Shown piece by piece: positions 44,767-59,905 of a stretch of DNA of 64,000 nucleotides (its first letter is position 1; the number at the start of each line of letters is the position of its first letter). A model generated the notes under the pieces. It worked only from the letters and a program-made list of their open reading frames with translations, was not told the origin of the DNA and made no database searches. The position numbers and the translations under genes were made by a program. Source of the DNA: Chrysomallon squamiferum (Eukaryota; Mollusca; Gastropoda; Neomphalida; Peltospiridae); assembly GCA_012295275.1 (NCBI GenBank), contig CM022670.1, positions 37,569,751 to 37,633,750 on the forward strand, written 5' to 3'.

Positions 44767-45667
44767 CTGTAACAAAGTTCTTTCAACAGTTTCAAAATAA
44801 ATTCCACTGAAAGACTTCCACACATTAAAAATGAGAAAAGCAGCACTGTGTATTTTCTGTCAGGTACATCATCTACAAAAATAAAGCTTGTTTTTAACTC
44901 TTGAAAAAGTAAAATTTTAAAAAACAATTATAATAAGTAATCACATAATAAAAACAAATTCAAAAAATTCAAATTAATGTTCAAAAACTTTTAATTTTGT
45001 TTTTCAAAACTTTATTCGTTTATCATTAATGGATGTTTTAACTGCATTCATGAAAATTTAAATGCATTAGTGTATATTTTTAAATAATAATTATGATTTC
45101 AAGAGAAGATCAAACAGTTTACAGACTTAAATCTTATGTTTTTTAAATATTTAAACAATTTTGAATAAAATCCAGAAAAACTTGTGATTCATCTTCCAGT
45201 GAGTTGTAACTGACATCAGATTTATTATATTTAATGAGGATTCAAAAAAAAGGTGGGGAAAACTGAAATTAAAAATAAATAATTTTAGAGTCTGATAGCT
45301 GAATTTTTTTTCTTTTTACTATTAACAAGATTTCTTATATAAAAAAAATTTTAATTTTTTTTTTTTTTTAATTAACATGTTCATAAATTGTTATCTCCTA
45401 AGCGGTAACAAGACAAAACTCTACTCATTCAACAGTCAACTAGGACATATTCCTACTTCACTGTGTTAAGCCAACATAAATAACAACAACAACAACAACA
45501 ACAATAATAAAATATAAATAAATAAATAAATATAAAAGCAATCTTTTTTCTTTTTACTTGTAAAACAAAAAAAAATAAAAAAATAAAAAACAGCCAGTTT
45601 CTGTCTCTATTTCCATTGCTTTTAATATTTCAGAAACTGTCTTGGTACTATGATGGTTAGCACAGAT

Positions 45668-45700
<33 letters not shown>

Positions 45701-47160
45701 GTGGCTTACAAATATGCATTTTGTTGGTGTTTCACCAGGTTTGTCACACTACTTCATGGCATCAACTAAATAAATATCTTCAATGACTGTTTGCAACAGG
45801 ACAAGCTTTCCCTCTCACTTTGAAAATGATGGTGTATATATATGCATTCTATAAGGACAGTAGATACTTAAGTGACTTTCGACACATGGAGAGTATAGAT
45901 ACTGTGATATCAGGATGTTATGATATTTAGCTGAATCTGAGAATAAGTACCGGACACATAGAATCTTCCAAACTACTCCAGAATGGATTCTAAATCATCA
46001 AGAACATTCCAAGTTTTAAAGACTATGCTACTTCATCTTGTAAGACTATTTAGCATTCTAAGAGCTTGATATCCCCTTCCCACAATAACACTTTACCAAA
46101 CCAGACTCTGGAATTTCCTGCATCTCTGCATAAACTCAACAGGAATCCTCAGAACCAAATTGAAATTATAATTAAAAACCTTTCTTTTGAAGTGCAGTTA
46201 GAAATAACAGCATTTTGTACAGAAATCTGACTAATGAATGGACTTTTGTCTTGTGTTTTATCCATGGGAATTTTGCCCTGGATACATACTATGATATCAG
46301 CCTCTTGCAAAACTGCCACTTTTATTTTATTATTATAAAAATTAGCAAGTGTTGATGTGTCAAAATAAAAATTAAAATATAAAAAATGTCATTTGCTTCT
46401 AGTTATACAGAAAAAAAAGTATTTATTCTATTCATGCACACCTACTGCTGTATTTTAATCATGAAATTACTGAGCTGCTTTAAAGTCAATGTAGTAAGAG
46501 AATAAATAATTTTTAAAAAACGTAAATATTTGTATGTAACTGAATATCGTAACTTAAGTATACTTAAAATTAATTTAGAATCATTTCAGATTTCTTTTTC
46601 TTTGAATACACATATCCAAGTTACGCAATTTTCACAGCTCATGCAATTTGTTATGCTGATCTTTTGAATGTGATATTCTAAAACAATATTTGCTTTAAAC
46701 TATTAATACTAATAATAATAGTATTATATTTAAACTAATAAAAGTTATCAAGAATCAAGTCTGTCTCTCACTCTTGTCTAGTCAGACAAATATTCAGTAA
46801 AACCTATGACAAAGCATATACCATTATACCTAAACAACGGATTAAACATTCCATAAATGTCTTTATTAAAGATATTACTAAATTCATATAATCCATGAAA
46901 CTAAAAACAAAACAAAAAGAGACGATTTCTGTCAGCCCACTCATGGCCTCGTTATGATTAAAGTTTTAAACTTACTTTCGAAAGTTTATTTCATATTGTT
47001 TTCCAGAGAATATTTCTGAAGATCCAGTGGCATAATCGATTAATTACAATTTCAATGTCAGCACTGGGAACATTTTGTTTATATTCTATATGATATTTGG
47101 AAACACACACAGGTATTACTTTGAGATGATAGCACATGTATTTTGTTGTCAATTTATTAG
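44767..47160 (-). other. ORC1 5' region, no exon confidently recognised
   Basis: By position this should contain or be crossed by the 5' part of ORC1. I searched both strands for BAH-domain motifs and found none. A (TG)n tract lies at 45669-45692. A short minus-strand open stretch near 46080-46170 reads VLRIPVEFMQRCRKFQSLVW before a possible donor; it is not recognisable. A splice-donor-like GTAAGT at about 46979-46974 (minus) could end a non-coding first exon. Confidence 0.35.
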
Positions 47161-47172
47161 CGCCCTCTATAC

Positions 47173-47182
47173 TCCCGCCAAA
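47173..47182 (-). promoter_or_regulatory. E2F-type site upstream of ORC1
   Basis: The minus strand reads TTTGGCGGGA, a full E2F consensus, within a short GC-richer stretch (47161-47250). ORC1 genes of other animals are E2F-regulated at G1/S. Position and orientation suggest the ORC1 promoter, about 2.4 kb upstream of the first recognised coding exon. Confidence 0.45.
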
Positions 47183-47274
47183 TGTTTCGGAAACTAAATC
47201 CTTAAAAACGGAAAGAGCCGAATAAGAAAATCAACACCGACCGCGCCACACACATTTATAAGCCACTTAAGTTT

Positions 47275-47282
47275 ACGATATT

Positions 47283-47313
<31 letters not shown>

Positions 47314-47362
47314 TTATTTTTATTTTTCTGTCAAAAGTCTCTGTCTCTCACTCTCTGAGCTG

Positions 47363-47422
<60 letters not shown>

Positions 47423-47423
47423 T
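47275..47423. repeat. (TTTA)n and (TTA)n microsatellites
   Basis: TTTA repeats at 47280-47322, then about 18 TTA units at 47366-47423. Confidence 0.95.
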
Positions 47424-48448
47424 TATAAATGTGATATTTAAGAAACAATTTTCGAATATTATAAATACTAATTTAAAATGTTTATCTCTAAATGCCTAAC
47501 TGATAAAGCACATGATATTATTTTTGAAAAATCGAGTTTCTAACTACAAAATTTTCTTTCACGGAATTACATCTGTTCTATAAATTGGGTTGCTCATGTA
47601 TGCTTGAGTGCAGTTATGCATTACATACTTTGAAATTTTAATTACCTCTTCAAAATCATGCTGTGTGTCTAGATTGCCTGTTACAGATAAAGAGGTTACA
47701 TACAGATAAGAGAGAGAGAGCGATCCCAGTGAATTGGAGAAAGTGCGGTTATAAATACAACGATCCAGAAATAAATTTATCCACCGGGAGAAATGTTTTG
47801 TACAAGATTTTACTCTTATCATATTACCGCTGCAAGTAAACACCGACAAGTTTTATCTTCTGTTGATCTGACTTATGGTGTCGTAATGTAAGATAACAGC
47901 CATCTTTAATTTTTCACACAAACAGAAAACAAACTTTTGAAACTTGCAAAATGTGTAAGATTCTTTCTTTCTCTCTCTTTCTTCATACAGTAGCGATGCT
48001 CGATACATTGCGCTATTTTTAAGGTTCGTAAATGTTAACTTTTCAAATAAAACATTTCGTACATTACAAGAAAACCTCACAACTACAGAAAAATGGCGGA
48101 CTAAAACATATTTAAACTAATCTTTATTTGGGATATTTCGTTATTAATTAATACCGGATGGGTAAAAACAAATAAAACTTAACTAGGATTTATATGTAGG
48201 TATGTAGAATATTTAAGACTATTATTTTCTTCGTTTCACTAAAGTACACTTTAACATACGTCGTTATGGATGAGTAACCGTTTGTTCTGCTCCGTCAAAT
48301 CGAGGATCTACTGTGTTTACTTATTTATTTATTTATTTTAATATTCTTTTAAAATAACGTTTATATTTTATTTATTAATATTATCTTATCTTATTTTATT
48401 ATTCTTGTTCTGCAGCAGTTTAACTGACTTTTATATAATTTAATTTTA

Positions 48449-48479
<31 letters not shown>

Positions 48480-49742
48480 GTGATAAGAATTATACTATAC
48501 TAACGCATATTAGATGTATACATGAATTATTAATATACTGCAAATATAGATAGTAATACCAGAAAGACCTATACCGAAAATAAATCAACACTACATTTAC
48601 GTTTTTTTTGTGTGTGTTTTTTTTTTTTTTTTTTATATTCGTGCGTTTATGCAGGTTTCTCTCTTTCTGGGTTCGGTGTATTATCGTCGACTCCGCTACG
48701 AATGGAAAAACAAAAGTGGCTATAAAACCGAAAAAGAAATAAAATCTCCTCGGCTGGTTATAAATAATGATCATTCAGTTTTTTTTTTCAGAATTTAATT
48801 TACTTGTAGGTTTATTTCGAGTGCTTTTCTTCAGCTTTGATTATAAATCACAACAGAGGCATCGACATGAAAAATAAATGGAACCTCGCATTGACTGACA
48901 TCTGACTCAGACTGACGCTGTGTTGTAGACTGACTGTCTGTTGGAACTGACAGACGTGGCGTAGTTACCGGACACAAAACAAAATCAACAAATCAGTTAC
49001 CGCGGTACGCCACGTAAACAAGCCCGGTCTCGGAATAACTGCTCTGTTTCTATATTTAGACGATCGGGTTATTTGTATTACCAGCAGCAGCAGAGAACAA
49101 ACAAATGCTAATCGAAATCGGAAAGAAAAAGGAAAAGAAATAACCGCTATAAAAAGAAGAAGAAGAAAAGATCTGAAGGAAAAAAAAAACCCAGTATATT
49201 CCTATTTCTCTATCTTTCTCGCTCACCGATTTTGGCTTTCCCACTTCTCCAAGGCAGCCTTTTTCTATTTTTATTTCTTTATCTTACTTTTATTTTATTT
49301 TTTTTTTTTTTTTTTTCTATCTTTTCTCCTACTCCCAACCCCTTTGATTTGCTTAAAGCAGTACCAGATGCATCTGTCCTATAAATTAACTCAAAATTAA
49401 TTTAAATAGCAAATTTAAAATAATAATATTAGCCATAAAAAAAATAACGTTAGTTTGCATCTGTCCTATAAATAAACTCAGAATTAATTTAAATAGCAAA
49501 TTTAAAAAAAAAAAAAAAAAAAAAAAAGAATAACGTTAGTTTGCATTACATTATTATAAACAGATACACAAATATATACAATGTGTATGTATGTATTGTA
49601 TATATGCTAGCATTTATGAATGTATTCTTTTATTATATCAGCATTGGCTTATTTATTTAAATTATTGTTTGTTCGTTTGATTATTATCAAGAGGAACACA
49701 ACTCAAACTTATTTTTTTTTTTTTTTGTTAACCGTCTCTCTC

Positions 49743-49778
<36 letters not shown>

Positions 49779-50400
49779 GAAATGTGGATCCACATCTATT
49801 ATTGCTATTTACAGATTTACTGTTATTATTATTATTTTAATCTTATATACATTTTTAAAAGATGTTTATTTTAATAAAAATAATAATAACAACAACAACG
49901 ACAACAACAACGACAACAACACCAACTGCATCAATATTATTAATAATAATTACTACTAACGTTTCAACACTTCTATTACTACTACTACTACTACTACTAC
50001 AACTACTACTACTGATGATGATTATCAATGATGATGATGATCAAATACAATCATTACTATTTTATTGATCACTGTATGATTTTTAAAATCTCAGTAATTT
50101 CTTGTCAGTCTAATAATTTCTTATATGAATTATGAAGGCAAATAAACGTCATAGTGTTTGCACCTATTTAAAAGATTTTAAATAAAATAAAATAAAATAA
50201 AATAAAATAAAAGGAGAAAATAAAAAGCAATCAATTATGATCGGTAACTGGCTGATATCGCGTGCTATCTTTCCGCTCGGAATAAGTTTCTTTCAAATGT
50301 TTTCTAAACATAGATATTTCTTGGTTTTCTCTCAACTCAAAATAACTTAACATCCGTAACAGTAGATGAGCTGAGCAATTTCTTTCCCCTCGGCGAAGAA
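47424..50400. other. Intergenic, no gene recognised
   Basis: Short open frames lack coding character. The region contains poly-T tracts, a direct duplication of about 88 bases (49369-49455 and 49457-49545, sharing GCATCTGTCCTATAAAT and AATTTAAATAGCAAATTTAAA), TC at 49740-49778 and CAA/TAC trinucleotide runs at 49880-50040. Two inverted ACGTGGCGTA boxes lie at about 48953 and 49005. Confidence 0.55.
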
Positions 50401-50524
50401 CTTCCTATTGGCTGAAGTTATAATCGCGGAATTCCGGTAAAACTCGTTCACTATTTAATGTAGTGGCGTTAGGTTTGCGCATGTATTTTAGTATCTCCGC
50501 AGAGAAGTTGTTAATTCAAATACG
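50401..50524 (+). promoter_or_regulatory. Promoter region of the KY-like gene
   Basis: An inverted CCAAT box (ATTGG, 50407-50411), a weak TATA-like CTATTTAATG (about 50451-50460) and a start context TACGATGGCG lie immediately upstream of the intronless frame. Inference from position. Confidence 0.35.
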
Positions 50525-51196
50525 ATGGCGAAAAGACCAGAAATTGATGACTATTTTCTTGGGGCCCAAGAAAACTTCAACGAACTCGGCCTCACCGTTA
50601 GCAATTATACGAGTCCAGAATTTAGTGTAGCTGATAACGAATGTGAAATCATCTTTAATGCATCGAAACCGGTCAAAACTACGACTACACTTATTCAATG
50701 CCGCGACGAATCGAAAAATCTAGCCGAATACGTCTTCACGCAAAGGAAGGGAGAGAAGCTCTACTTTACGATCAGTTTCCCCGAATCAGGGTACTACAAG
50801 TTTCAGTTATTTGCTTTACCCGCGGAGGATGAAAGTAAGTCTCTGCCCAACGTCTATAACTATCTGATCAAAGTGGAACGGGCCGTAAAAGCCGTTTACC
50901 CCTTCCCTAAGCAGTATGCTCAGTGGAAAGAGGGTTGTTACCTGTACGAACCCCTCATCCTTAATTCTTCGTCTCGTCTCAGTAGAGTCTTTTTTAAAGT
51001 CTACATCCCCAACGCTATTAAGGCTGCTATTGTTGCTAACGGAAAAGATTGGAACCATTTGGAATTAAAGGGAGATAACTTTGAGGGAACCTTCGCTTTG
51101 GATCAGTACAGAAACAAAGCGGTCAAGATCACATTAAATGCTTGTTTCGGAAAAGGATCTAGTTCGTACCCTACCCTCTTGGAGTACTCTCTATAA
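50525..51196 (+). CDS. KY/hillarin C-terminal-like protein, single exon
   Basis: An uninterrupted 223-aa frame with base composition unlike its AT-rich surroundings. The sequence has two beta-rich, Ig-like halves. The first has SVADNECEIIF, KLYFTISFPESGYYKFQLFA and LPNVYNYLIKV. The second has AVYPFPKQYAQW, GCYLYEPLILNSSSRL, VFFKVYIPNA and PTLLEYSL. These match the repeated module that follows the transglutaminase-like core in kyphoscoliosis peptidase (KY) and hillarin, which act at the cytoskeleton. The catalytic Cys-His-Asp core is absent, so it is not a peptidase. No signal peptide or membrane segment is present, so a cytosolic protein is expected. Absence of introns in an intron-rich neighbourhood hints at a retrocopy or a single-exon family member. 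Family assignment is by motif memory. Confidence 0.72.
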   Translation: MAKRPEIDDYFLGAQENFNELGLTVSNYTSPEFSVADNECEIIFNASKPVKTTTTLIQCRDESKNLAEYVFTQRKGEKLYFTISFPESGYYKFQLFALPAEDESKSLPNVYNYLIKVERAVKAVYPFPKQYAQWKEGCYLYEPLILNSSSRLSRVFFKVYIPNAIKAAIVANGKDWNHLELKGDNFEGTFALDQYRNKAVKITLNACFGKGSSSYPTLLEYSL

Positions 51197-51471
51197 AGAT
51201 GTTTGAAAAGATTCCTTGCATACTGTTTTACAAACAAACTTATTTTCGTTACAAAGTTTATTAACATTTATTGTCCGTTGATATTATTTTATGATTATTC
51301 AACACTGTACTTGCAAGGAATTTTTGGGGATTCATATCTTTTTTTGAGAAGGTAAGATGTGTTTTTTTTTTTTATATTTTCGGACAGTGATAAACTACAT
51401 ACAGATATTTTTATACCATTAATGAAAATAATTATATTTTGTAAAATTACTTGATTTGTGGAAGGGGGGGA

Positions 51472-53984
<2,513 letters not shown>

Positions 53985-54000
<16 letters not shown>

Positions 54001-54080
54001 GGGGCGCAATGAAGAATCGAACCTGGGATCCACAATGTCTCCCTTAGCTCTACCCACAATGCAATACTCTGATTCCTCTG
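53985..54080 (-). mobile_element. tRNA-like SINE fragment
   Basis: On the minus strand an A-box-like GTGGGTAGAGCTAAGG (54057-54042) precedes a B box GGTTCGATTC (54023-54014) at tRNA-like spacing. It is followed toward lower coordinates by CGGTCGATTACTGTC. The rest does not fold as a tRNA. A (TTA)n tract starts about 30 bases away. Confidence 0.45.
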
Positions 54081-54106
54081 ACTTAGGGAATGAAGACTGT
54101 ATCATC

Positions 54107-54168
<62 letters not shown>

Positions 54169-54680
54169 ATTCGTCATTTTGATCATCATCATTATTATTA
54201 CCATGATATTCCCTGTTGTAATAATATCTTTTACTTTAACATTAATACTCAGTTAAAATATACAAGCCGACTTAACATTATCTTGTTTAATATTTGGCAG
54301 ATGAACTGTTCCTCTCGGATGGAAATTCTTTCTTTCTTACTTTCTTTCTTTTTTTTTTTTTTTTTTTTTAAAAGATAACAAAACATTGTTGAGAACTATC
54401 CAAAATAGTTTGCATTGTAGCATATAAGTTAGGAAGTCTTATTCGAAGTAAAAAAAAAAAAAAAAAAAAAAAAAATGGTACATTACGCGAGGCTAAGCTC
54501 TGAGTCGTTCATCTGGAATGTATTCTACACGGTAACAAACTTATTAAATTTGAACTTGTGCGAGTGCAGATATAATTCAATCGGTTCCTTTTTTAACCTC
54601 AGGCATTCTCTTGGTTAAAAAAAATAAATAAATAAATAAAGCACTCTAGATAAATAAGCACGAACAACCGTATTCTTTCT

Positions 54681-54883
54681 TCATTTTTTTTTTTTTTTTT
54701 TTTTATATTTTTTAAATCTTCTTTTTCTCTGTAAATAAATTGCTTTTCCATTCTTTCGCAAGTGTAGGCAGCTGCCTCTGCCAAGCATATTTAAAAAATG
54801 ATGCAATTCCAGAGGTTTTCCGGTCCCGGGGTCTAGAACTGAGATGTTCAACTGCAGTTCCATATGTGGCTTTACGCCTCCAA
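54681..54883 (-). other. Unrecognised open stretch, possible exon
   Basis: After an acceptor-like CGTTGCAG, the minus strand reads (in phase 1) GGVKPHMELQLNISVLDPGT then GKPLELHHFLNMLGRG, and decays into poly-Lys encoded by an A-rich tract. The first 35 residues look protein-like and GC-richer than the surroundings. No donor was found. It could be an exon, a repeat-derived fragment or chance. Confidence 0.25.
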
Positions 54884-55589
54884 CTGCAACGATAAGGTCA
54901 AGGTCTCCTCAGTTAGAGTTTAAAAATATCTGAAGAAAGATAAATTATTATTATGCCGTCGAATTTAATGTATTTAATCACCTTTTATAATTATGTTTGT
55001 ATGTATGTATGTATGTATGTATGTATGTACTGCCTATAACATTTTCTTTCCATTTTAAAAGTAAATGAATAGGAATGTAGAAAGAAAGGAAATTATCTGC
55101 CCTTACTCCTAGCGGCGAAAATATAGAACTTTATTAACGACGTAAGCGTCAAGGGTCTTTATGTTATTATTTATTTATTGTTGTTTAAACTATTTTATTT
55201 AACTTGTTTATTAGAGTCTTTACTTTTAAATATTACTCAGAATTAATCTTAAGAAAAGAAAAAAAGGAAATAAGTAACGATGTAACAAAAACTTCCCAGC
55301 CGAGTATCTTGATACAAACTATAAAGAAATCTGAAACATGAATGATGCATTATGTATAATTTTTCATAATTGTTACGCCCTTCATATATCACTTAAAAGA
55401 TATATTAGCATACATCCCGATTTTTAAATGATTTTTTTTTTTTTTGTTTTTTTTTTTTTTTTTTTAGCTCTATCAAAGGTTTCCTTGTTAATATTTTTAA
55501 CAAACAGAATAAAACTGTGGGGAGAAGTAGAATATTTATATTTTTGGAATATTGTAAAATTTAGTGAATCAATCTAAGGTAGCATATTG

Positions 55590-55875
55590 AATGAACTGAA
55601 TCCAGTGGTGAGCAGAGGTCTGGTGATGCCTAGGGCCAACTCCTTGACTCTATGCCCCAAAGACCCAAGTATAAGGCCTAGTATTGAGAAATATTATGAA
55701 AAAGGAAGATATTTTGAATACGTAAACACAGATGAAATATTAAATAAATACTTTATTCTATTTAAGCATAAATCAACCAAATTTATTTAGTTCTCTTCTC
55801 TGATTGGATGCCCCCCCCATTTGTATGCCCGGGGCAACCTTCGCCCCCACCACACTCTGCACGCCAAAGACTGAA
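55590..55875. repeat. Probable repeat fragment
   Basis: A GC-richer block with GGTCTGGTGATGCCTAGGGC and TGCCCGGGGCAACC. It resembles interspersed repeats rather than coding sequence. No inverted ends were found. Confidence 0.3.
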
Positions 55876-56509
55876 TCCAATTTTTTCACTTGCTTATGCT
55901 GATGGTGGTGAAATATACAGAGGAAACGTCTGTCAAAACTTTTTTAAAGAGAAATAAAGCAAAGATTAGAAAAGCGAAAGAAAAAGAGTGTGATGTATCA
56001 CAGACAAAACGATAGAGATCTAAAAAAAAAAAAAAAAAAGAAAGAAAGAAAAAGATAGATAGATAGATAGATAGATAAATAAATAAATAAATAAATAAGA
56101 ATAAAGAATAACATAAGTGTTGAATGCAAAATCTTATGGGTATGGCTGATGACAGGCGGTCTTTGATTGCTGTTTATCACACTCACCAACACGTGCAGGC
56201 AGCGCACGCATTCCAGCAGAGGAAAAGAAGAAAAAAAAAAAAAAAAAAAAACCGCTTTCATTTCAAGATTTATCTGCAGCATAGCATCTCGAGCAAGTTC
56301 GTCTGCCGAGAAAAAAATTTTTTTTTTTTTTCTTTCTTAAATCTAATTACATTCCTTTTTAAACTGTGAGATGAGGAGTTTCCCGTTTAAATTTGGTAGC
56401 CCACGGTTCATCTAGATTTAAGATTATTTTTTAACTTTAAAAAAAAAAAAAAATTGTAATTCGTTATTTAATTAAACCTTAGTAAGTGTTTTATGTTTAA
56501 AGAAAAATG

Positions 56510-56543
<34 letters not shown>

Positions 56544-57989
56544 TTTTTTAAAGTGTCTTTTCCGATCTGTTGATTTATGTATACTGGCTATTATATATTT
56601 TCAACAAAAAAATAAAAAATAAAAATGTATATTAAAAACGTTCAAAATCACTTAACTAAAATACTCGGCATATCTGTGGCGTCTAGCTTGTCAGAAATCG
56701 GTGCCAGCCGTCACAAACTTTCCACCTGCTTCAACATTCCTGTACTAACTAACAGGGCGTATGTTAAGAGTAGCAGTATCTAAAAATTCTAGCTGATTAG
56801 CCAGGTGTTTTAGTCGATCACAAACTTCTAAATAGCTTTCTCGACGAAAACGCTCTCAGGAACTTTTTTTTTTTTTTTTTTTATTGACTTTGCTTTACTG
56901 CATATTTCATTAAGGATATACAAATAACGTAAGCGTTTTGGATTAAACAGTCTACAAGATAGATACAGATATATATTGAAAACGTATCGCATTTTTTTTT
57001 TTTTTTTAAATTTTATTTCCCGTGTGAAAAATATAGAGAATATGGCTTCTTTTTTGTTTAATATTCTCATTTTTGATTTAGTATACATAGATATTATTTG
57101 ATTGAAAATGCGCATGCGTCTAATATGGAATTAGAATCATTTATTGTTCTCGTCAGCGTAATGTGTTTTTTTTTTTCCTTATTGACTTCTTTTTCTTCAG
57201 TATTATTTTCTTCGCATCGTCTTCCTTTTCTTCTTTGCGAAATAAATGTTTGAGTTTGCACAATATCTGCACTTGGTAAAACGTCTTTGCCAATAAGCGT
57301 CAATGACCTCAAACAGAAAACAAGAAAAAAAAAAAAAAAAAAATGTTACTTCATATTTTTTATCATACTGCTGTCACTCATCTCTGATAAACACATACTT
57401 TTCCACTGACGTCAGCCCTCTCTTCTCTGAAGTTTTAACCGAACACATTTACCTGATGCAACTGCTGCATACACTTTTGTATTTTATTACCCCATTTTTT
57501 AAATCACGATACATTAACTAAAACAAAAACAAACTTCTTGATGGTGATAGCTTTTTGTGTGTACCACTTTTCGTCTAGTTTATACATTCAAAAATAAAAA
57601 ATTTACGATATTTAAATTCTTATTAGTAAATATAAATACAAAAATATAAAAAATTTTTTTTTTTTTTTTTTTTTTTATAATTTGAATCCATTAAGCAAAT
57701 ACAGAATAGCACAGTATATGAGAAATGAACCAGATGAGTTTTATCTGCGAATAAAATTTTAGCTCCCGGTAGCTTCTGAAATCCATTTTGATGTCTTCTC
57801 CATCATTTAACGCCGCTGATAAACAGTGATAAATCTCTGTAGTGTTTACAGTAAATCTACATTAGGTATATCTGTATTTGTGTACAGTGATGATTTGGAC
57901 AGCTGGGTTTCATTTCGAATGTTCATCGTGTCTGTTACTATTATTCATCTTCTTCGTTTTGATAAATTTATAAATTTTAATGACTTCCC

Positions 57990-58027
<38 letters not shown>

Positions 58028-58260
58028 TCTAATCAGTTAGCTTCTAAATAAATGCAAAGATGTTACTTTACTGGCAGTAATATGAAAAAAATAATTTAAT
58101 TTTTTTTTTTTTTTGTTAGAATGACCTTTTCAGATGGTCGTAATATATTTGAATTTCTGTGTATTTAAATTTTTATTTATGTTATCTTTCTTTCTTTTTT
58201 TCTTTTTTTAATTTGTTTTTATCATTTAATAAAAATATTTCTTTGCATTTAATTTTAGTG
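55876..58260. other. Intergenic, no gene recognised
   Basis: AT-rich with many poly-A/poly-T tracts, GATA repeats near 56055-56080 and AAAT repeats at 56080-56100. No coding signature. Confidence 0.55.
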
Positions 58261-58264
58261 TTTT

Positions 58265-58265
<1 letters not shown>

Positions 58266-58341
<76 letters not shown>
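58266..58341. repeat. (TC)n-(TA)n microsatellite
   Basis: About 29 TC units followed by TA units. Confidence 0.96.
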
Positions 58342-58344
<3 letters not shown>

Positions 58345-58782
58345 ATATCATCTTCCTTGCTTTCATAAAGATAAAATTGTATATATATAGTTTGACATGA
58401 GGAACGTTTTGGCATGTAGACCTGACATGCAGTTATTTTATAATTGCAAATTTAATAAAAAGAAAACAAGCGAACAAAAACAGCGGATTTTCTTCGCCAT
58501 AACGAAGCTAACGAAGAAACACGTTATCAAATTAACTAATTTAGATCGGTTGTCAGTGGTATGCCTCCAGAGTAAATAACTATCCATTAAAGTAGGCACT
58601 GAACGTTTGAAAGAAGCTATTAGTTCCAAAGCAGTGGTCAAACAAGCTGAAAGCGGTACGTACGGAGAATGAAAATAGAACTAATTTGCCCATTACGCAG
58701 AACAGATGCGAGATCAAACTCCCTTGTCAAGTGAAATAAACGTTAAGTTCGAACCAGACGTAAACTTGTAAATGTTGTTTAC

Positions 58783-58828
58783 CGAAAATTTGACTTTGAC
58801 TACCACGTTCGCTATTTGTGGCCGCCAT
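58783..58828 (-). other. Possible first coding exon of an unknown gene
   Basis: The minus strand reads AACAATGGCGGCC, a good start context, then MAATNSERGSQSQIF and a GTAAAC donor in phase 1, inside a small CpG-containing patch. The phase matches the open stretch that begins at 54883. No homology is recognised and no further exons are certain. Confidence 0.25.
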
Positions 58829-59873
58829 TGTTTGACTGGTTTTCTGGCCTTAACGCCAAACGAACTTGATACTTCTGTAGCAATGAAATATACAAGTAAA
58901 AGAAAGTAAAAGTTTTGGGCGTCTGTATTTTGTAAAGTTTTTTTTTTTTTTTTTTTTTTGAAGAGAGAAGGTGTGTGTGATATTGTTGAAATTACAGAAT
59001 ACATTAACTTGGGTTTTGAAGATGCATAACGTAGTTGAAGTTATGGAAGACATTAACGTGGGTGCAGGCTTTTCGTGGGAAAACGATACAAATAAAAATG
59101 TTAATGTTCTTTTGTCTCTCTGTGTTTTAATGGTTCTTGTTCGTGCGAACGAAAGCATCTCTGCATACAGTGGTATCTAAGACACGGCTATCCAGAAAAA
59201 CAGAGATTTGAAAGTAAGAAAAGGGTGAAGGCTATTCAGTTCTATTATTTCTGAAGCACTATTTACACCCATGAATACGTTTTGTCCCTTTGTTGTTGTT
59301 GTTTTTTTGTTTGGTTTTAGCATTGTTATCATTATATCTATTTTAAAAATCTTAACAGTCTTTCTTAATTCATTTTATAATATGCTTTTCTCTTAATGTT
59401 TCCATTTACTTGTTTATTTTATATTCTCTTTTCAGATATTGCTGCAGCCATTTTTTTTTTTTTTTTTTTTTACTCACACTTTTTTTATGGGTCCTACTTA
59501 CTAGAGAAATTCATAAAAACAGATTAAAAAGAAAAGAAAAGATCATCCATCATCCGTTCTGGCACACATTTTTCGAAACGATCCGACACCATGTGGAAGA
59601 AGTGTAGAAGAACATAGCCTAGGAATGCACTAACTCTGACAACTGTCTAGTGTTGGACTGAAGCCGAAAAATCGTCTCCTCTGAACACATATAAATCAGA
59701 ATTCACTAGGTGGATAGATATACCATACAATCCTCTAAGTTAGACTTTCAAGCGGGAATCATGTGTTGTTAGCCGAAGATTGATGATTCAGTTTCTGGAA
59801 TTCAGTCGCTGTCAGAAATATGATACTATGTAGTTGTTGTTTTTTTTTTTTAAATTTAATTTAATTTTTCTCT

Positions 59874-59905
<32 letters not shown>

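Noticed and set aside
46040-46180. Minus-strand IPVEFMQRCRKFQSLVW as an ORC1 BAH exon
   Set aside because: No BAH motif and no clear acceptor; unrecognised and not assigned.
47559-48080. Minus-strand open frames of 96 and 75 aa
   Set aside because: No domain, signal or splice support; composition is like surrounding non-coding DNA.
55587-55790. 67-aa plus-strand frame
   Set aside because: It spans a probable repeat fragment and shows no protein-like pattern.
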